From: an uncultured Clostridia bacterium
Lineage (GTDB): Bacteria > Bacillota > Clostridia > Lachnospirales > CAG-274
Reading direction: 5' to 3'
NCBI GenBank assembly: GCA_947585865.1
Contig: CANPXH010000006.1
Coordinates: forward strand, 1 to 64,000
DNA: 64,000 nucleotides
Shown: one piece after another, positions 24,501 to 29,097 of the stretch
Layout of the letters: the number at the start of each line of letters is the position of its first letter
Position numbering within the stretch: position 1 is the first letter of the stretch
Made by a program: the position numbers and the translations under genes
Notes under the pieces: generated by a model
Told to the model about the DNA's origin: nothing
Databases searched by the model: none
The model's input: only the letters and a program-made list of their open reading frames with translations

Positions 24501-26229
24501 CGACAGTTCACAAATGTATAAGGAAAATTCAGTATTCCTCGGCTGGGGTAAGGCTAAGATGCCCGACTTTACATATGCGCCTGACGAAACGCTTTTCGTT
24601 ACGGAGGTGACTATGAAGAAGGACGGCGTTACGGTATATGCCGTATGGGCAGTTGACAGAAACAACAACGGCACACCGGATTATTATGAATCCACATACA
24701 GACTTACTTATGACGGCAACGGAAATACACAAGGCGATGTTCCCACAGACGATAAGGAATATCTTGAGGGTGAAGCGGCCGATGTTCAAGGCGGCGGAAA
24801 CCTTAAGAGGGAAGATACGGTATTTATCGGTTGGAGCGAGTCTCAGAATGCGGTATTTAACTGCGAGCAAAAGCGAATGGCCGAAAACGCAGTAATAGGC
24901 GATACCTATACAATGCCTGCCGATAACGTCACTCTTTATGCGGCGTGGGCAGATGATGTAAACGGCAACGGAATACCCGATTATGACGATAGTATGTTTA
25001 CAATAAGCTATGCGTGGGCAGACGGTACTGCGCCTGAGAACGCAGTGCCTCCAACGGCCGTACACATACTGCAGGGCATGAGCTTTACGCCGGAAAGACT
25101 CGCAAATGTAGGTGGATATATATTCGGCGGCTGGTTTACGGACAAGGCTGCGACAAATGAATATACAGGCGGAACGGTCACATCAGACATGATACTTTAC
25201 GGCAAGTGGACATATCAAAGCAGCACTCACGGCGGCGGTAGCGGCGGAGGCGGTGGAGGCACCACCTATTACACCATTACAGCGTCAGCTATGATGGGCG
25301 GCACGATATCTCCCGAGGGTGAAACAAGAGTTAAGGCAGGCAGCGATAAGACCTTTGATATTGTGCCGGATCAGGGCTACAGACTTAAGTATCTTGCAGT
25401 AGACGGCGAGAAGGTACAGGGCGAGCTTCAATATACCTTTGAAAATATTCGTAAGGATCATGTGATAACGGCGTTCTTTGAAAGGGTAGAGGATAAGTCC
25501 GAAGATAACAGACCTTCCGAGGAAGATACCAAACTTTCCGAGCCGACAGGCGGAAAGTCTGTGGCAGAACTTGAGGAAACGGGTGTAGGCTCAATGCTCA
25601 ATGTTAAAGACCATACATCTTATCTCAACGGCTACACAGACGGAACATTTGCTCCCGACAGCAACATTACTCGTGCGGAGGTCGCTCAGATGTTCTATAA
25701 TCTGCTTATTGACAAGGATATCGATATAAGCGTTTCCTTTGACGATGTAAATGAAAACGCATGGTATGCAAAAGCTGTAAATACATTGGCTTCACTTGAT
25801 ATAGTAGCCGGTGTCGGACACAATGAATATGCGCCGGAGAGAAATATTACACGTGCAGAGTTTACGGCTATAGCAATGAGATTTGCTAAGTTGGACGAAA
25901 GCGGAGAAAATATTTTCAGCGATGTTCCTGAAGATGCATGGTATTACGGCAGCGTCGTAGGTTCTATAAAGTATGGCTGGATCTCAGGCTACAACGACGG
26001 AACATTCAGACCGCTCAATACCATAACCCGTGCGGAAACGGCAACTATTGTCAATCGCATGCTGTACAGAAGCGCCGATAAGGACTTCATAGACAACAAT
26101 GATGAAAAAATAAGGAGCTTTGCGGACCTTAACAGCAGTCATTGGGCATACCTTGAAATAATGGAAGCAGCCAATGCGCATGCATATAACAGAACAGAAA
26201 AAGAAGTCTGGACAGAACTTGTCGGATAA
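3595..26229 (+). CDS. Giant SLH-anchored cell-surface protein with about 41 InlB-type/related repeats
   Basis: The protein has 7,544 residues. I start at the ATG after GGAGACC because it opens a standard signal peptide (hydrophobic core YIFVLALTVLCIGGF, cleavage near AFA, residue about 32). The frame stays open upstream to 3208, so a longer form is possible. Order: unrecognised N-region to about 740; three SdrD-B-like segments (about 745, 1020, 1160; e.g. ETVWHDADRDGTKDSG); block A of about 24 InlB/Flg_new repeats (about 1310-4315), each with [FH]-[VI]-GWS and TLYAVWA and usually joined by DxNxNGxPDY loops, interrupted by a fourth SdrD-like segment near 2410; block B of about 11 longer repeats of 205-215 residues (about 4317-6540) with NGTW and DGIPDxYQKK; a MucBP-like segment; block C of 6 short repeats; a Gly-rich linker (about 7212); a bacterial-repeat domain; and three SLH motifs with ITRAE (about 7335-7530). 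SLH domains bind secondary cell-wall polymer, so the protein should form a surface fibre or adhesin. The frame is intact over 22.6 kb. Confidence 0.9.
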   Translation: MNSNRKLKNLKYIFVLALTVLCIGGFGTNAFAEGSADMVKSAYNGTTAAKTPNQGYRSFIWAAATKSWVGFSQNQQIRAYAYEGEKLYIAASVYSNADYDIEMTLPDGTVQKLDSTETKGYIKNLAAETKGPNGVIQPEAAAAAHIADIENVIMPMAQTNTEFGTLAADSGIQTIAGATTGGYDAHVIEVKQSGVYNFKFRSEPTSTGNSNKVISDSSDFVSQQQYSSSTSGTNTLAAFDITVTDGDNNVQKGRVYSDLFALQTSGAVWQHYYIATRDGYIYNLSMNGAMPYTYFLFSNNRGLIGSATNASVYHSIKDVNNDNNFNHYKDLLNRYGNADGTYVMGPDNDPTDLDYAYHMFFNYPDKNLPEFVLAKPKAVGEVTSVEFEGEKTGTGSDVGYSGDGGYFIVKTKNASSYRLIIDMSNMYVKKDTAGYSGATVKVTKTDLTVTPSVPGHLDEIKLSTPDDPNFIYTDGSKWYSIQTTQKKADGSWDQNPGGSTDAVEYVEIPKPSDLSTNYQTLGKVMLGNSSKSDDPAAVNKIFWNGRDQYGRVLPAGSYFGDTGRGKVYAQAKAGELHFPLIDCETIPNGLSVFLENPPEGNTNYDTVAERSKLYYNNKNDSLLRQGDNVAAIQNSWPAGSGANLDSSLANKLDYMWRINQNNTYTAVISDDYSIDGISTYSGTSEANMLALKVGSYMKASDNLGVDHGISDTWTYILNDKTVEMKTGGEKGALTLYSEPQEKIIKGFVFFDTPETATGSYDKKTNDRELPECTVEAFYGNVMLEADGKTPSSADRHEIVKTDNTGNYSIPIDLKALNGGKVYIKITPPDNSYKLTTNNNIQTISLKDYTKSTYAVDAGYTRIVTQKAVRIQTIWEPAALKSNDMSVTFDALGYKTTDLDGLGMDNNGLSDYSNNGSKESSLNGKTPLQEYKGLTVSSQSGNQITRSDFVGKVYESVQASTGEWKDNEYDVAYVVKQNMSGSGFRLKNVEYNHAYSIAGDGSDPLYNWTFTNEVLPAKIKETVWHDADRDGTKDSGEDNLNPQKIKISKQNARKEYEGFTAVPADATEDQKETGVRIEPDKEYTLEYINGLQLPAGTYKLIVPPGDDTHIYCTNPGTKTGDTGGLTASVDPVTGYSVQEITVNYGETININVGYAVGSSIKGTVFIDSVTDGIMNGTMDPEEAAYRNDIKEKIAVRNQANHDEKINIATFDAAHGEFVTEAKLKAVPYELVVTNPGDPDITKENLTTGDFIRFSIPPDNSKNEGSIEETGVQYTRSEDNKTLTAVVPVKSEKGINSTHQDCDIPLQRPFTVIYNAGAYHDFVDDVGDVGHEKEIKTTKAWYHDQAKTAAPKIEEKDQNSYVTLGWAEITQEPGLVSSWTRDTELSIITEETAAEEQYITRDMTFYAVAAEDKRGSGDPAASEHIGDDVPDYMQVIYDGNKPEGADGTVTNVPKDTNRYPNPNADEAKATVTAKLEATEIPKLNGYTFMGWAKDSIATTADYPYPKADGKTTFVLPDEGEILYAVWSKQYNVTYDINKVTNEYGKNPGDTAAAPTDKNNYLFGDVVLLGAPTGVQFPEPANPNARLLFVGWSATKQEGSLNLSRSNEALVEQMKVQNTHPLTEEDIKIAETKYPGKNTTDMFKMPDSNMTLFAMWADDMNGSGMPDYLEPYWTLTYDLNLTTGTKGNPNVMPETPNGGTYVNQHTLTLAPHADYVMKRTEEELPVVCVGWSEKQHLVPLEANASTEDIESVITKDSYTITHNTVLYATYAVDENKNGNPDYSDNATGVDYYVNGGNIKDDVEKPDYAEEGWFYNCGHHHAENTDVELMTAADGRERIAKDGCILVGWSTEKLGDIDKNGNDSGVITQIHIADTTPGATKVYAVWAEDTNGNGSADYAEPHYTLTYSGNTHTEAEGLPEPASYECIEGETINLPDYPTEDDLPKAKNVVFLGWSHMELDGGVDVIADFDRTANVDKVREILFKGYFTRADELNSVTTYIMPARNVILRGVWAEDKNLDEHDEGIVKGNGTPDYRELYTIHYNPSKPSAEEENNIVPSDEENKIPGDRIDIAPAPYSGLSADGYVQVGWSKTDEKLLFESLEEENSASESGTLLKGTTKYILDSNDAADDTNVINLYSVWAYDRNGNSQPDYNEDNYTVTFNMQGGRVSADVEKPEDITGIADQPVQIPEYKDTSKPVKDKAIFVGWSTSSDNYNGEPGLTVQPEEGRIISEKNKAGNLVYRIDTSAADESKTITLYAVWARDTVGKLEKDSSTYLRTPVKDDIEDYYQVIYDGNVPEGAILDGDLPYYNEANENTSYNGEDRNYQKTSYNKGDTVYIIPNNLSVKGYRFRGWSLNTPNPPEGSDYEFYAGPGNGGGPEGADGTVTDLPSSFEKTAGLDILYAMWKKIMPSTLEIKAWNDLDRNGYYDEISETLVKEGIKVKLERLVENEKHDGGVEVTYENVFTELNKAADGEMPYAVDSDGFVEIPADGVVKVSEILNSDRYRITYKIDEGSPFTTMTNDDGTPKSYVTGKATNDPKRDDAYEGINEKGEFSIQFRPAEGASVTAYGQLVKDTNVKYDINGGTGTTPVDSDSHFFGEVVTLKGSEEFNKANAIFVGWSTTKYEGTLSATMSKDLVEALKVQSTNALSDSDKQTPEGEPIPENIWQNQFKMPDNDVTLYALWADNINGNDKPDYEENRYTVVLNYNNGLDNATGAALSDKTYLNLVEGATVDIDTMEYANGKLVGDEVQNRHYKRHDNEIFVGWSITHYPDALTSEDADKSISIIGNNDDEDPSKYVVDADDDIQSNGTITLYAVWAIDENGNLQPDYRSDNHISYNINGGELTETTDLEGIVKPVPESGIFYTCGHHHATGTIADLMTVERAKLNIKKEKAVLAGWSKVNLNTSGNITEKPEEGSVVTSIEIKDKGAEGLDPNVVYAVWAADNDSDGFADYDQFKVIYDGNKNTGGESPTDPLSPYNSGEHVKILTKEGTDNEHDPGTLTKNNAVFVGWSTMPMPSDLSRSVTQAEIDVLKAKDFAIYNDTTLYAMWAADSDGNGKADYMDKHIVRYDANGGTFAEGTKISDVVDLVAGDTVNMPAVPYPKDAMSRADSVHIGWCSSEAVKDKVFDTAPDEGIGILKTNEVFTVPESNEEVITVYAVWAEDKNNNGKPDYEEKDYRFVYDMNAAVTDGLTAPSPVNGLVDGVSEVKLHEYTDKPKKTVGAINAVFVGWSLEKHEELFTADPGSIMLGTLNSENQMYRGVYTMNSADAVENAVTAYAVWAEDRNSNNIPDYAEGKCTLTLDYNGGLDRTNGDANVPNETVSVVMGQTAQLGDIKPHEYIRNNYYAKDSEGREAVFVGWSMEQHDILGSDPEDKAKEELWKIKDDKFIIEKNDTTIYALWAEDKDGDKYPDYDGKVYRVSYYANGGTRDKAPDWDENGLFLKGSNYYPAGTEFKDLISTDNINVMVKKEKAVAIGLSKNCIEAVIKTLKEEEEADILDNETNPLTIEESPSEEFAENKNKVFAVWAEDENENKVPDYKDGPFSVTYDSNGADRGSVPEDANEYYYGNTAKVKGNEGSLEKDNAVFIGWSRNQQTFPYTKDADPDTVDATTIKPDTDLSVANSDIILYAVWADDKNIDDEDNVTGNGIADYSEKLTFRYNVNNGRGMETLPADITDLIPGDKVDIAAVPYEGISKNNALHIGWSKSAHNTFEEDPVKALGDGYDLYSNVYRVDASDASVDGGKTIVAYAVWGINENGNNIPDYNEGEYTVKYDLNDGTGTKPANVGPYKPNMPEDGIILHKFEDFDTEYTDNHKPERDGAVFIGWSLTKNGIFMSAPEEGTVLAEGSRYVINAEDDIKDGIDDGTITMYAVWAADSRNDNNIPDYSEKGYRITYDPGTRNSAIVPEDTNEYIIGERVTVSEQRPASNGVVFIGWTKLSGVAQTEYTRMDTRPDNIIAPGSVINMEENGITLYAVWADDKNPNADGTSGNTIPDYDECYNIEFSENGGDLVYGKELASYTDRIPGEKITVIHAPSDAISRNAAVHIGWSVDESVKEHDIFKTAPEEEGITLYRSAEEYTIKTEDDRNGDKTILIYAVWAVDENGNSVPDYEESQHNIYFNSNGHEGSIPDVMGSYLPGTSVDIPEESVPVTDDSVVFLRWTTFAGVEDFDKRAHPSRVAAIDPVTQVTMPDSDVTLYAVWADDDNRNGIADYLETYTFTYNANGGTGNCPVNIEYVIPGDEINLSAVPYAGLSKENSVQTGWSLESGDNKDSIMESPYIVPEVEKPVDNSKIGTRVITAYAVWETDENGNNGVPDGIPDRYQKKVTFRIENGTWKDTSSSDDIILYAELKDGDKWSESGQGSITAPTPAPNYGYTNGTWYREGIFDTKLDSLPEYETGTDEVVYKYVYEYEQPVDVSYKSYREGMPLAEEPTSEAVTYGTVVIVDPNGGVWKPDKTADGIENLPEMPEGGFTELTPFRVQNNITIREPEPRENYIFLGWKCTEDTETQEIDYIYTAQWAEDTVGMTKEGTVGPDNIPDMYQKKVVFKIVKGTWDGTPENNGNKTGYVTLTKKTGLLGTDKIWAADGEGYMTDALGDGSNIDIVPDTTSAVPDGGYTEKDGEWYPELPSDYKVKGIADVSYSFIFLDQTNPNTVYKENVYSKTESDMANESFDYDNSILIDPAGGEYEGNAENQYFVLKDRVLQLSDPVWTGHVFMGWTEDTSYKAPEPEHSDVVCKYTASWADDVLGDNGSDGIPDMSEAAVTFDVENGTWKDTENADRITRYAELLDNNGKWIDKNKGQNGTGSINNIPESTADTGFDKGEWSGLADGAWSPMTPVRNVDTSSTKVYAYKYTYSPVRPVVTYTGFTGVQPNADTQSEPYYYNDKIKICVNDENEEHIAYQTLTEDYTLKDAVREGYVFMGWQYEAFSGTDNTEGIAGTYTAMWESDGTNGTEPDGIPDKYQQNVIYHITGGIWSVERHGEDLVRYYELTDNEGKWSEGGSAVLTEPEHEEIYGYTDKGKWDTESGVLPESITKQDMPYEFTYAYEYKADLSITYPEYVEGRIVSETQPIADAYDDVPYGKHIIVDTNGGAWHSEWATEQPDGFIGVKSFTVEENMDLGSNLDKEGSIFLGWSRMPNDVPTEEDYVYTAQWAEDTSGKFDTNGNPEPDGIPDMYQKKVEFRIVNGTWSDDDPKVIYVELKDNDNNWSRMGSADISAEIPDISRAVPKAGYMGGTWYPYTPSQIVSGIEDELYSYIFMDETNPNVVYKSAVYNRTLSDMSMDSRAEGILYDSRIIIDTNGGDYPDRTEKQFSVDMTVEQLTFGVYTLKDPTKTGNVFMGWRSEKYTDTNDNKAVRKYTALWLEDIKGDNGVSDGVPDKYQKPVTFVVANGKWVNEPAAVSGDTQITRYAELKDNNGNWSETGMGSISGIPVSTPNTGYSRGGWNEEPVLNFTGSAPKTYIYSYDIINTYNVTYDGYTGNSAPEKKTDGGFSHFNVIIIDTNGGTLTQSGMIDNYITVSGDVTLNRPVKDNSVFMGWSGEKFTDENNANVVYKYTAMWLSDGTNGREPDGIPDEFQKKVIFTIKNGYWNATEGLDEITEYVELKDADGKWNENAVIEIDVPVHYAEYGYSDGKWTNAPDWVTDESGGKAYVTGRDTAEYSYSYESVELTVSYRKYSEGSVEPVEESDIVPYGKHIFVNPDGGTWTQAGITEGTVNTVPITVTEDITLSAPVRDGYLFAGWSRTPKDDLPTADYTYTAQWLANGNGDDIPDIYQKKIEFRIINGNWASGDNEPVTAYVTLTENGKWSINGTAEIPQSVLDRVSSPIGYNGYIDRGWHPALSKSVSGTDTDVFTYIFSAPNKYNPVYKSAVHSLTSSDTDIREISYGEHIIVRPMGGTWTHDGSAAEYVTADGTEYRYDVTDTSPNVDAIEDPYKANSVFMGWNVTSENGVHTFTAQWADDYEGEYDAEGNKTSDGIPDKFQRAVIFDILNGTWTETGDDKTIVGYAEIKDSADNWSEKGTGIIDNVPMPQPNTGYTTGAWTPGEPVRSVDTAKDTEPPEFTEHNMKIYARYTYTYEIDRPAVAYERYTGNTPPVSDSDTYEYNSSIKVATNGGKLVQGELTIDDSGIFTVTEDMKLNTPEKEGSLFMGWISEDSSEEGIERIYTAQWMTDEDGIGGKPDGIPDEYQKKIIFHVVNGTWIDTSTEDIVQYYELIDKTTGMWSKNGNGGPIDCPKPAVLYGYVGKWTPPVPKEAVGNGTDEYTYTFTERPGNSVLYQSYNEDILPPAEPDEYVELDYGGQILIKPNGGVWTSPLSGLKYSNDTSVVYDVDTPIDTVNAPDERTGYVFMGWDVAAGEDRSGFDFIFTAQWLEDMVGDTDADGNDISDGIPDIYQKKVTLRVDKGVWAEGGSEDKIVYVELKSEKDSRRWSTNGVGTLQLPQGMIPDEGHTDKEGSWDIANDGTSAVVHGNAPETFTYSYDVNVYTVIFHTTDMSSDEEFSITAAHGETITAPVSPAPAEYYYEFTGWMNDRNNTLVLPGESVTVTENMSFTAQWNVNSTPAEPTGAAYMVEHYLQQLDGSYSLDNTEMLYGDIGAEVTASAIAYEGYTYNAEISQSTGIVFAPVTKDGEPAVLVLKLYYDIEKYGVTYDLRGGFGGPNKSYTDKTYPVGERVDLWAGVPRIDGGAVFIGWSITEPEGIATDDSAESTLTERVEMVSGGVTVYAVWAADVNNNGIPDYREKYYTITYDGNENTGGEVPVDEREYVQGERAVLKNGNTLVKEDCAFVGWSKNQYVQIFSEEQGEDAESVIIQEDTYEIPSRDVTLYAVWATDANGNGNPDYNDDAYHVEYYSNGGYDEDGDGIYYICNHHHAADTEVELMDISYASDLTMENAILIGWSEGQYGIVNTQEDYSSIEFATTVMITDKNAVVNAVWAADSNHNNIPDYTEERYRVDYDLNGGEGGPDNETLTEEYLAGENVALWNDSSQMYKENSVFLGWGKAKMPDFTYAPDETLFVTEVTMKKDGVTVYAVWAVDRNNNGTPDYYESTYRLTYDGNGNTQGDVPTDDKEYLEGEAADVQGGGNLKREDTVFIGWSESQNAVFNCEQKRMAENAVIGDTYTMPADNVTLYAAWADDVNGNGIPDYDDSMFTISYAWADGTAPENAVPPTAVHILQGMSFTPERLANVGGYIFGGWFTDKAATNEYTGGTVTSDMILYGKWTYQSSTHGGGSGGGGGGTTYYTITASAMMGGTISPEGETRVKAGSDKTFDIVPDQGYRLKYLAVDGEKVQGELQYTFENIRKDHVITAFFERVEDKSEDNRPSEEDTKLSEPTGGKSVAELEETGVGSMLNVKDHTSYLNGYTDGTFAPDSNITRAEVAQMFYNLLIDKDIDISVSFDDVNENAWYAKAVNTLASLDIVAGVGHNEYAPERNITRAEFTAIAMRFAKLDESGENIFSDVPEDAWYYGSVVGSIKYGWISGYNDGTFRPLNTITRAETATIVNRMLYRSADKDFIDNNDEKIRSFADLNSSHWAYLEIMEAANAHAYNRTEKEVWTELVG

Positions 26230-26238
26230 GGCATGAGT

Positions 26239-26273
26239 AAAAAAGTGATGCGTGTTTAACGCATCACTTTTTT
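26239..26273 (+). terminator. Terminator of the giant gene
   Basis: AAAAAGTGATGCG pairs perfectly with CGCATCACTTTTT across the loop TGTTTAA, ending in a T-run, 10 nt after the stop codon. The A and T tracts make it potentially bidirectional. Confidence 0.92.
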
Positions 26274-26286
26274 CTATCCTTATTGA

Positions 26287-27096
26287 ATAAGCACAGCCAA
26301 AGTGCAGATCAATCCCACGGACTTAAAAACAGAGGTGTCAGAGATATTCTCATAGCTTGCATTAATATATAAAAATGCAGGCAGACAGCTTGTTGACAAT
26401 AGCTTACAGGGGGCAATAACTCACGAGGTCGGACATCATATTCAATGGCAGGTACTGGACACTAAGCTCAATAACTCCATAGGTAAGGATATGTCAAAGT
26501 ATGCGCCTAAAATATCAGGCTATGCAAACGCAAGCAAAAGTGAATACCTTGCAGAGAGTTTCAGTGCTTATATAAAAGGCGAAATCGACAAACTTGACAA
26601 AGATTATGTGAGCTTTTTGGATAAAAAAATGCTTGAAAAATCCGCGGAAAGTGGTATAATAAAATCAGGAGCTATAAGTGGAGCACTTAACCCTGATAGT
26701 TTAAGGGCAAGAGAACATGCAGAACGATATTATAAATCTGTGAGGAAAATGACAACAGATTATAAGCGTATTGCGGAAAACACAGGATATACAGAAGAAC
26801 AGATAAAGGAAATTAAAGATTTTATTTTTGTAAACAAACATGATTTGGGGCAAGGCGAATTGGAGCATTTTGCACCAAGCTACGAAATGGCACAATCGTG
26901 GCAGAGACTTATTGAAGGTAAAAATATCCAACCTCATGATTTAACACTTTTAAAACATGAAATAATGGAAAAAGAACTTATGTTAAAAGGCATGACTCAA
27001 GATGAAGCACATATAGCAACTTCAAAAATGTATAACTATAAGAAGGAGTGTGAGGAATACTATGCTGAGATTGAAAAACATAAAAAGAACGGATAA
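26287..27096 (+). pseudogene. Decayed metallopeptidase / phage-head-or-toxin C-terminal fragment
   Basis: One frame stays protein-like from about 26287: ISTAKVQINPTDLKTE, then an in-frame TAG at 26353-26355, then ITHEVGHHIQW at about 26416-26448. HEVGH is a zincin-type HExxH motif. It runs into a 201-residue open part beginning MSKYAPKISGY, with AESFSAYIKGE and a tail with ISGALNPDS, KHDLG, SWQRLI and HDLTLLKHEIME. I remember the tail as a conserved C-terminal domain of phage minor-head (MuF-like) and polymorphic-toxin proteins in Firmicutes; the precise family needs a search. The start of any parent protein is missing and no Shine-Dalgarno site precedes the ATG at 26491. It follows the terminator of the giant gene directly, so it looks like a stranded, decayed fragment. 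The remnant after 26491 might still be translated. Confidence 0.6.
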
Positions 27097-27310
27097 TTTT
27101 ATCGAGGCATATTATACGCCTGAAGATAGTAACAAATTAGGTTATGCTAAATTAGATTGTGATACTCTTGAAGAAGAGCATAAAACAGTAGATGGATATG
27201 AAACTACTTATCCTACTATGGCAATATACGGCTTAAAACAGATTTTAAATAAAGAAAAGAATGATGAAAACTATACAATCCCAAATGAAAAATTGGTTAT
27301 GTGGTATTAA
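27062..27310 (+). CDS. Small protein paired with the toxin-like tail, possible immunity protein
   Basis: An 82-residue protein starting MLRLKNIKRTDN and ending KLVMWY. GAGGAATACT precedes the ATG at 27062, and the frame overlaps the 3' end of the preceding remnant by 35 nt in another frame. A 12-nt longer start (27050) is possible but has a poorer ribosome site. I recall small proteins ending in VMWY encoded directly after this type of HDLTLLKHE tail, which suggests a toxin-immunity or phage accessory pair; that link is memory plus position, not proof. There is no signal peptide or membrane segment, so it should be cytosolic. A terminator follows at once. Confidence 0.6.
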   Translation: MLRLKNIKRTDNFIEAYYTPEDSNKLGYAKLDCDTLEEEHKTVDGYETTYPTMAIYGLKQILNKEKNDENYTIPNEKLVMWY

Positions 27311-27343
27311 AAAGCACTTTTGAATAATCAAGAGTGCTTTTTT
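27309..27343 (+). terminator. Terminator after the small partner gene
   Basis: AAAAAGCACTTTTGA pairs with TCAAGAGTGCTTTTTT across a short AT loop and overlaps the stop codon. A second small hairpin, GTGCC/GGCAC, lies at 27351-27371 just before the next ribosome binding site. Confidence 0.85.
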
Positions 27344-27393
27344 GGTGAAGGTGCCGAGTAACGCTTGGCACTTATTGACAGAGAGGTGCAGCA

Positions 27394-27714
27394 ATGGACA
27401 ACTTTAATGTGATATACAAAATACTGAAAAGGCTTGAAAAGGCTATGGACTATGAAGAATTTGATATGGAACAAATATCAGCCGAAAGTTTAGGTATAAA
27501 CGAAAACAAGTGGTGTAAGATAATGGAAATGCTTGCCCAAAACAGTTACATACAGGGAGTCAGTGTTAAATATAGTATTGATGGAAATGTACTAATATCC
27601 ACTAGCAATCCAAGAATAACATTAAAAGGACTTGAATATTTAAATGAAAACAGCTTTATGAAAAAGGCTGCAAATGCAGCAAAAGGAATAAAGGATATGA
27701 TACCCAAGTTATAA
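27394..27714 (+). CDS. YjcQ-family phage-associated protein
   Basis: A 106-residue cytosolic protein beginning MDNFNVIYKILK. Key stretches KAMDYEEFD, GINENKW, ITLKGLEYL and MKKAANAAKGIKD match what I remember of the YjcQ family, small winged-helix-like proteins common in Firmicute prophages and their remnants. The length is normal for the family. GAGAGGTG precedes the ATG. The gene sits between two intrinsic terminators, which makes it a single-gene unit in an area of phage- and toxin-like debris. Its biochemical role is unknown. Confidence 0.75.
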   Translation: MDNFNVIYKILKRLEKAMDYEEFDMEQISAESLGINENKWCKIMEMLAQNSYIQGVSVKYSIDGNVLISTSNPRITLKGLEYLNENSFMKKAANAAKGIKDMIPKL

Positions 27715-27780
27715 GCATTCTGAAAAGAGTGCTTTTTTATGCAAATTTGAAAGTTTTGGTATTTTATTTATAACATTTGT

Positions 27781-27805
27781 AAGCACTTTAAAAGGTGCTT
27801 TTTTT
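27781..27805 (+). terminator. Terminator after the yjcQ-like gene
   Basis: AAGCAC/GTGCTT stem with loop TTTAAAAG, followed by seven or more T residues. Confidence 0.75.
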
Positions 27806-27814
27806 ATTTTAACA

Positions 27815-27847
27815 CTGCATTTAACACGCATTTAACACGTGCGTGCT
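27815..27847. repeat. Tandem CATTTAACACG units before the chaperone-like gene
   Basis: CATTTAACAC occurs twice in direct tandem at about 27818-27838, followed by the partly symmetrical GTGCGTGC. It lies in the promoter region of the gene at 27883 and may be an operator. No factor can be named. Confidence 0.3.
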
Positions 27848-27882
27848 AAAAATATAAATTTAATTAAAAAGGAGATCAAATT

Positions 27883-28215
27883 ATGAAAAAATTTACACAG
27901 GTCAAGAAAACAATCAACGGAACAGAATACACAGCCCAGTTTAACGGTATGTCAAGCAGATACAAGGCTATTGACGAGGCAGGCAAGTTTTACGGCGACA
28001 ATCAGGGAGTAAGTATGCTGAAAATGGCAGAATATCTGCTTAAAAATGTACTTGTAGATCCTAAAAAGGAGCTTGATGATTTTGGAGATGCAGATGAGCT
28101 TAACGATGTCATAACATTCCTTTCTTCAGTAAACAACGGCACCTTTCGAGAAGCCGTTGACGGAGAGGCAGAAGAGAAAGGACAGCTTTTCAAAAGACTG
28201 TCCTTTTCACTATAA
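27883..28215 (+). CDS. Phage tail-assembly-chaperone-like protein
   Basis: A 110-residue protein starting MKKFTQVKKTINGTEYTAQF, with MAEYLLKNVLVDPKKE and DELNDVITFLSS. The layout (small beta N-terminus, then helices, acidic C-half) resembles tail-assembly chaperone-like phage proteins I have seen in Firmicutes; confidence in that name is moderate. AAGGAGATCAAATT ATG gives a good start. The last residues, KGQLFKRLSFSL, are encoded by the first copy of a hairpin-promoter module that recurs twice further on. The natural C-terminus has therefore probably been replaced by the repeat. Confidence 0.55.
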   Translation: MKKFTQVKKTINGTEYTAQFNGMSSRYKAIDEAGKFYGDNQGVSMLKMAEYLLKNVLVDPKKELDDFGDADELNDVITFLSSVNNGTFREAVDGEAEEKGQLFKRLSFSL

Positions 28216-28249
28216 AATTGTAGACAAAAGAATGTTGATATGCTAAAAT
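28177..28249 (+). repeat. Terminator-promoter module, copy 1
   Basis: The hairpin AAAGGACAG (28177-28185) / CTGTCCTTT (28198-28206) is followed by the conserved block ACTATAAAATTGTAGACAAA and by TAGACA (28221-28226), a 17-nt spacer and an extended -10, TGCTAAAAT. The same order of hairpin, block and promoter recurs at 30117 and 31494. This copy forms the 3' end of the preceding gene. Confidence 0.7.
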
Positions 28250-28453
28250 GTATTTATATAGTAAAAAGAATAAAATTATGGATGAAATGCAATATTTAGT
28301 TAAAAGAAAAGTTTCATTAAAATAATACACATATTAAATTTAGTATTAGTGCCGCACTTTCAATTTTGTTATTTCAATATATTCTGATTTTTTTTTACAG
28401 ACGTTGGATACAGTTTTAATATAAGCTATTAAATTAGGTAAGGTGATAAAATT

Positions 28454-29097
28454 ATAAAAAAATATAGTTATTCCTCTTAGCGGTATGATTTTTATTTTGA
28501 TAGGTGCTTTAATAGGATATTATTTAAGCATAGGCATACTATATCCCATAGAAATAGATACACCTAATGCAATTATAGACAAAGAAGAATATTTAGGAAA
28601 TCTTGAAGCTATAGAAAATGATGGCTATGTAAATCCTGTAATTTATTCTATAACAAAAAAGCAGACTTGAACAATTTATCAATAACCACTCAATTGATGT
28701 ATTTAATGGTATAAATCCGTCATCAGGACTGGGCGAATCTGTTACTACCTTTAAAAAAGAGAATGGAATTATATATGAACTGGAAATGAGCACGTCTCCA
28801 CCTACAGTATCGAAAAGCTCTAGGTTTAATATTGGACAATTCATTATAGATGGATTGTTTATTAAGTTCTATTCAAATAATAATATGGAAAAGGTTTTGA
28901 AAAAAATGGTATAAATGATAAAATAATTAAATGCAGTTTAATGCAGATCGTTGATAGCAGTGAAAATACAGATACATTAGTTGCATGGCTTGATGCAGCA
29001 ACAATGACTATTTTCTTGTTTGTGACAAATGCCGGAACAGTGTGGAGCGCTTTAAAAAATGTCTATGATGCACTATTTTCAGTCATCGAGCTTTAAT
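28454..29097 (+). pseudogene. Frameshifted membrane-protein remnant
   Basis: A coherent protein can be followed across three frames. It starts with a ribosome site, AAGGTGATAAAATT, before ATA at 28454, which looks like a lost ATG. It continues KKYSY, shifts to PLSGMIFILIGALIGYYLS (a membrane segment, ATG at 28485), shifts at about 28668 to EQFINNHSIDVF, and shifts again at about 28905 to GINDKIIKCSLMQIV and ends at SVIEL. The likely ancestor was a protein of about 200 residues with one N-terminal membrane helix. I do not recognise the family. Its place after the terminator-promoter module and near toxin fragments makes an accessory or immunity origin possible. Confidence 0.5.

Noticed and set aside
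3324..25594. Many long antisense frames opposite the giant gene
   Set aside because: They are shadows of codon bias in the repeats, low-complexity and without ribosome sites.
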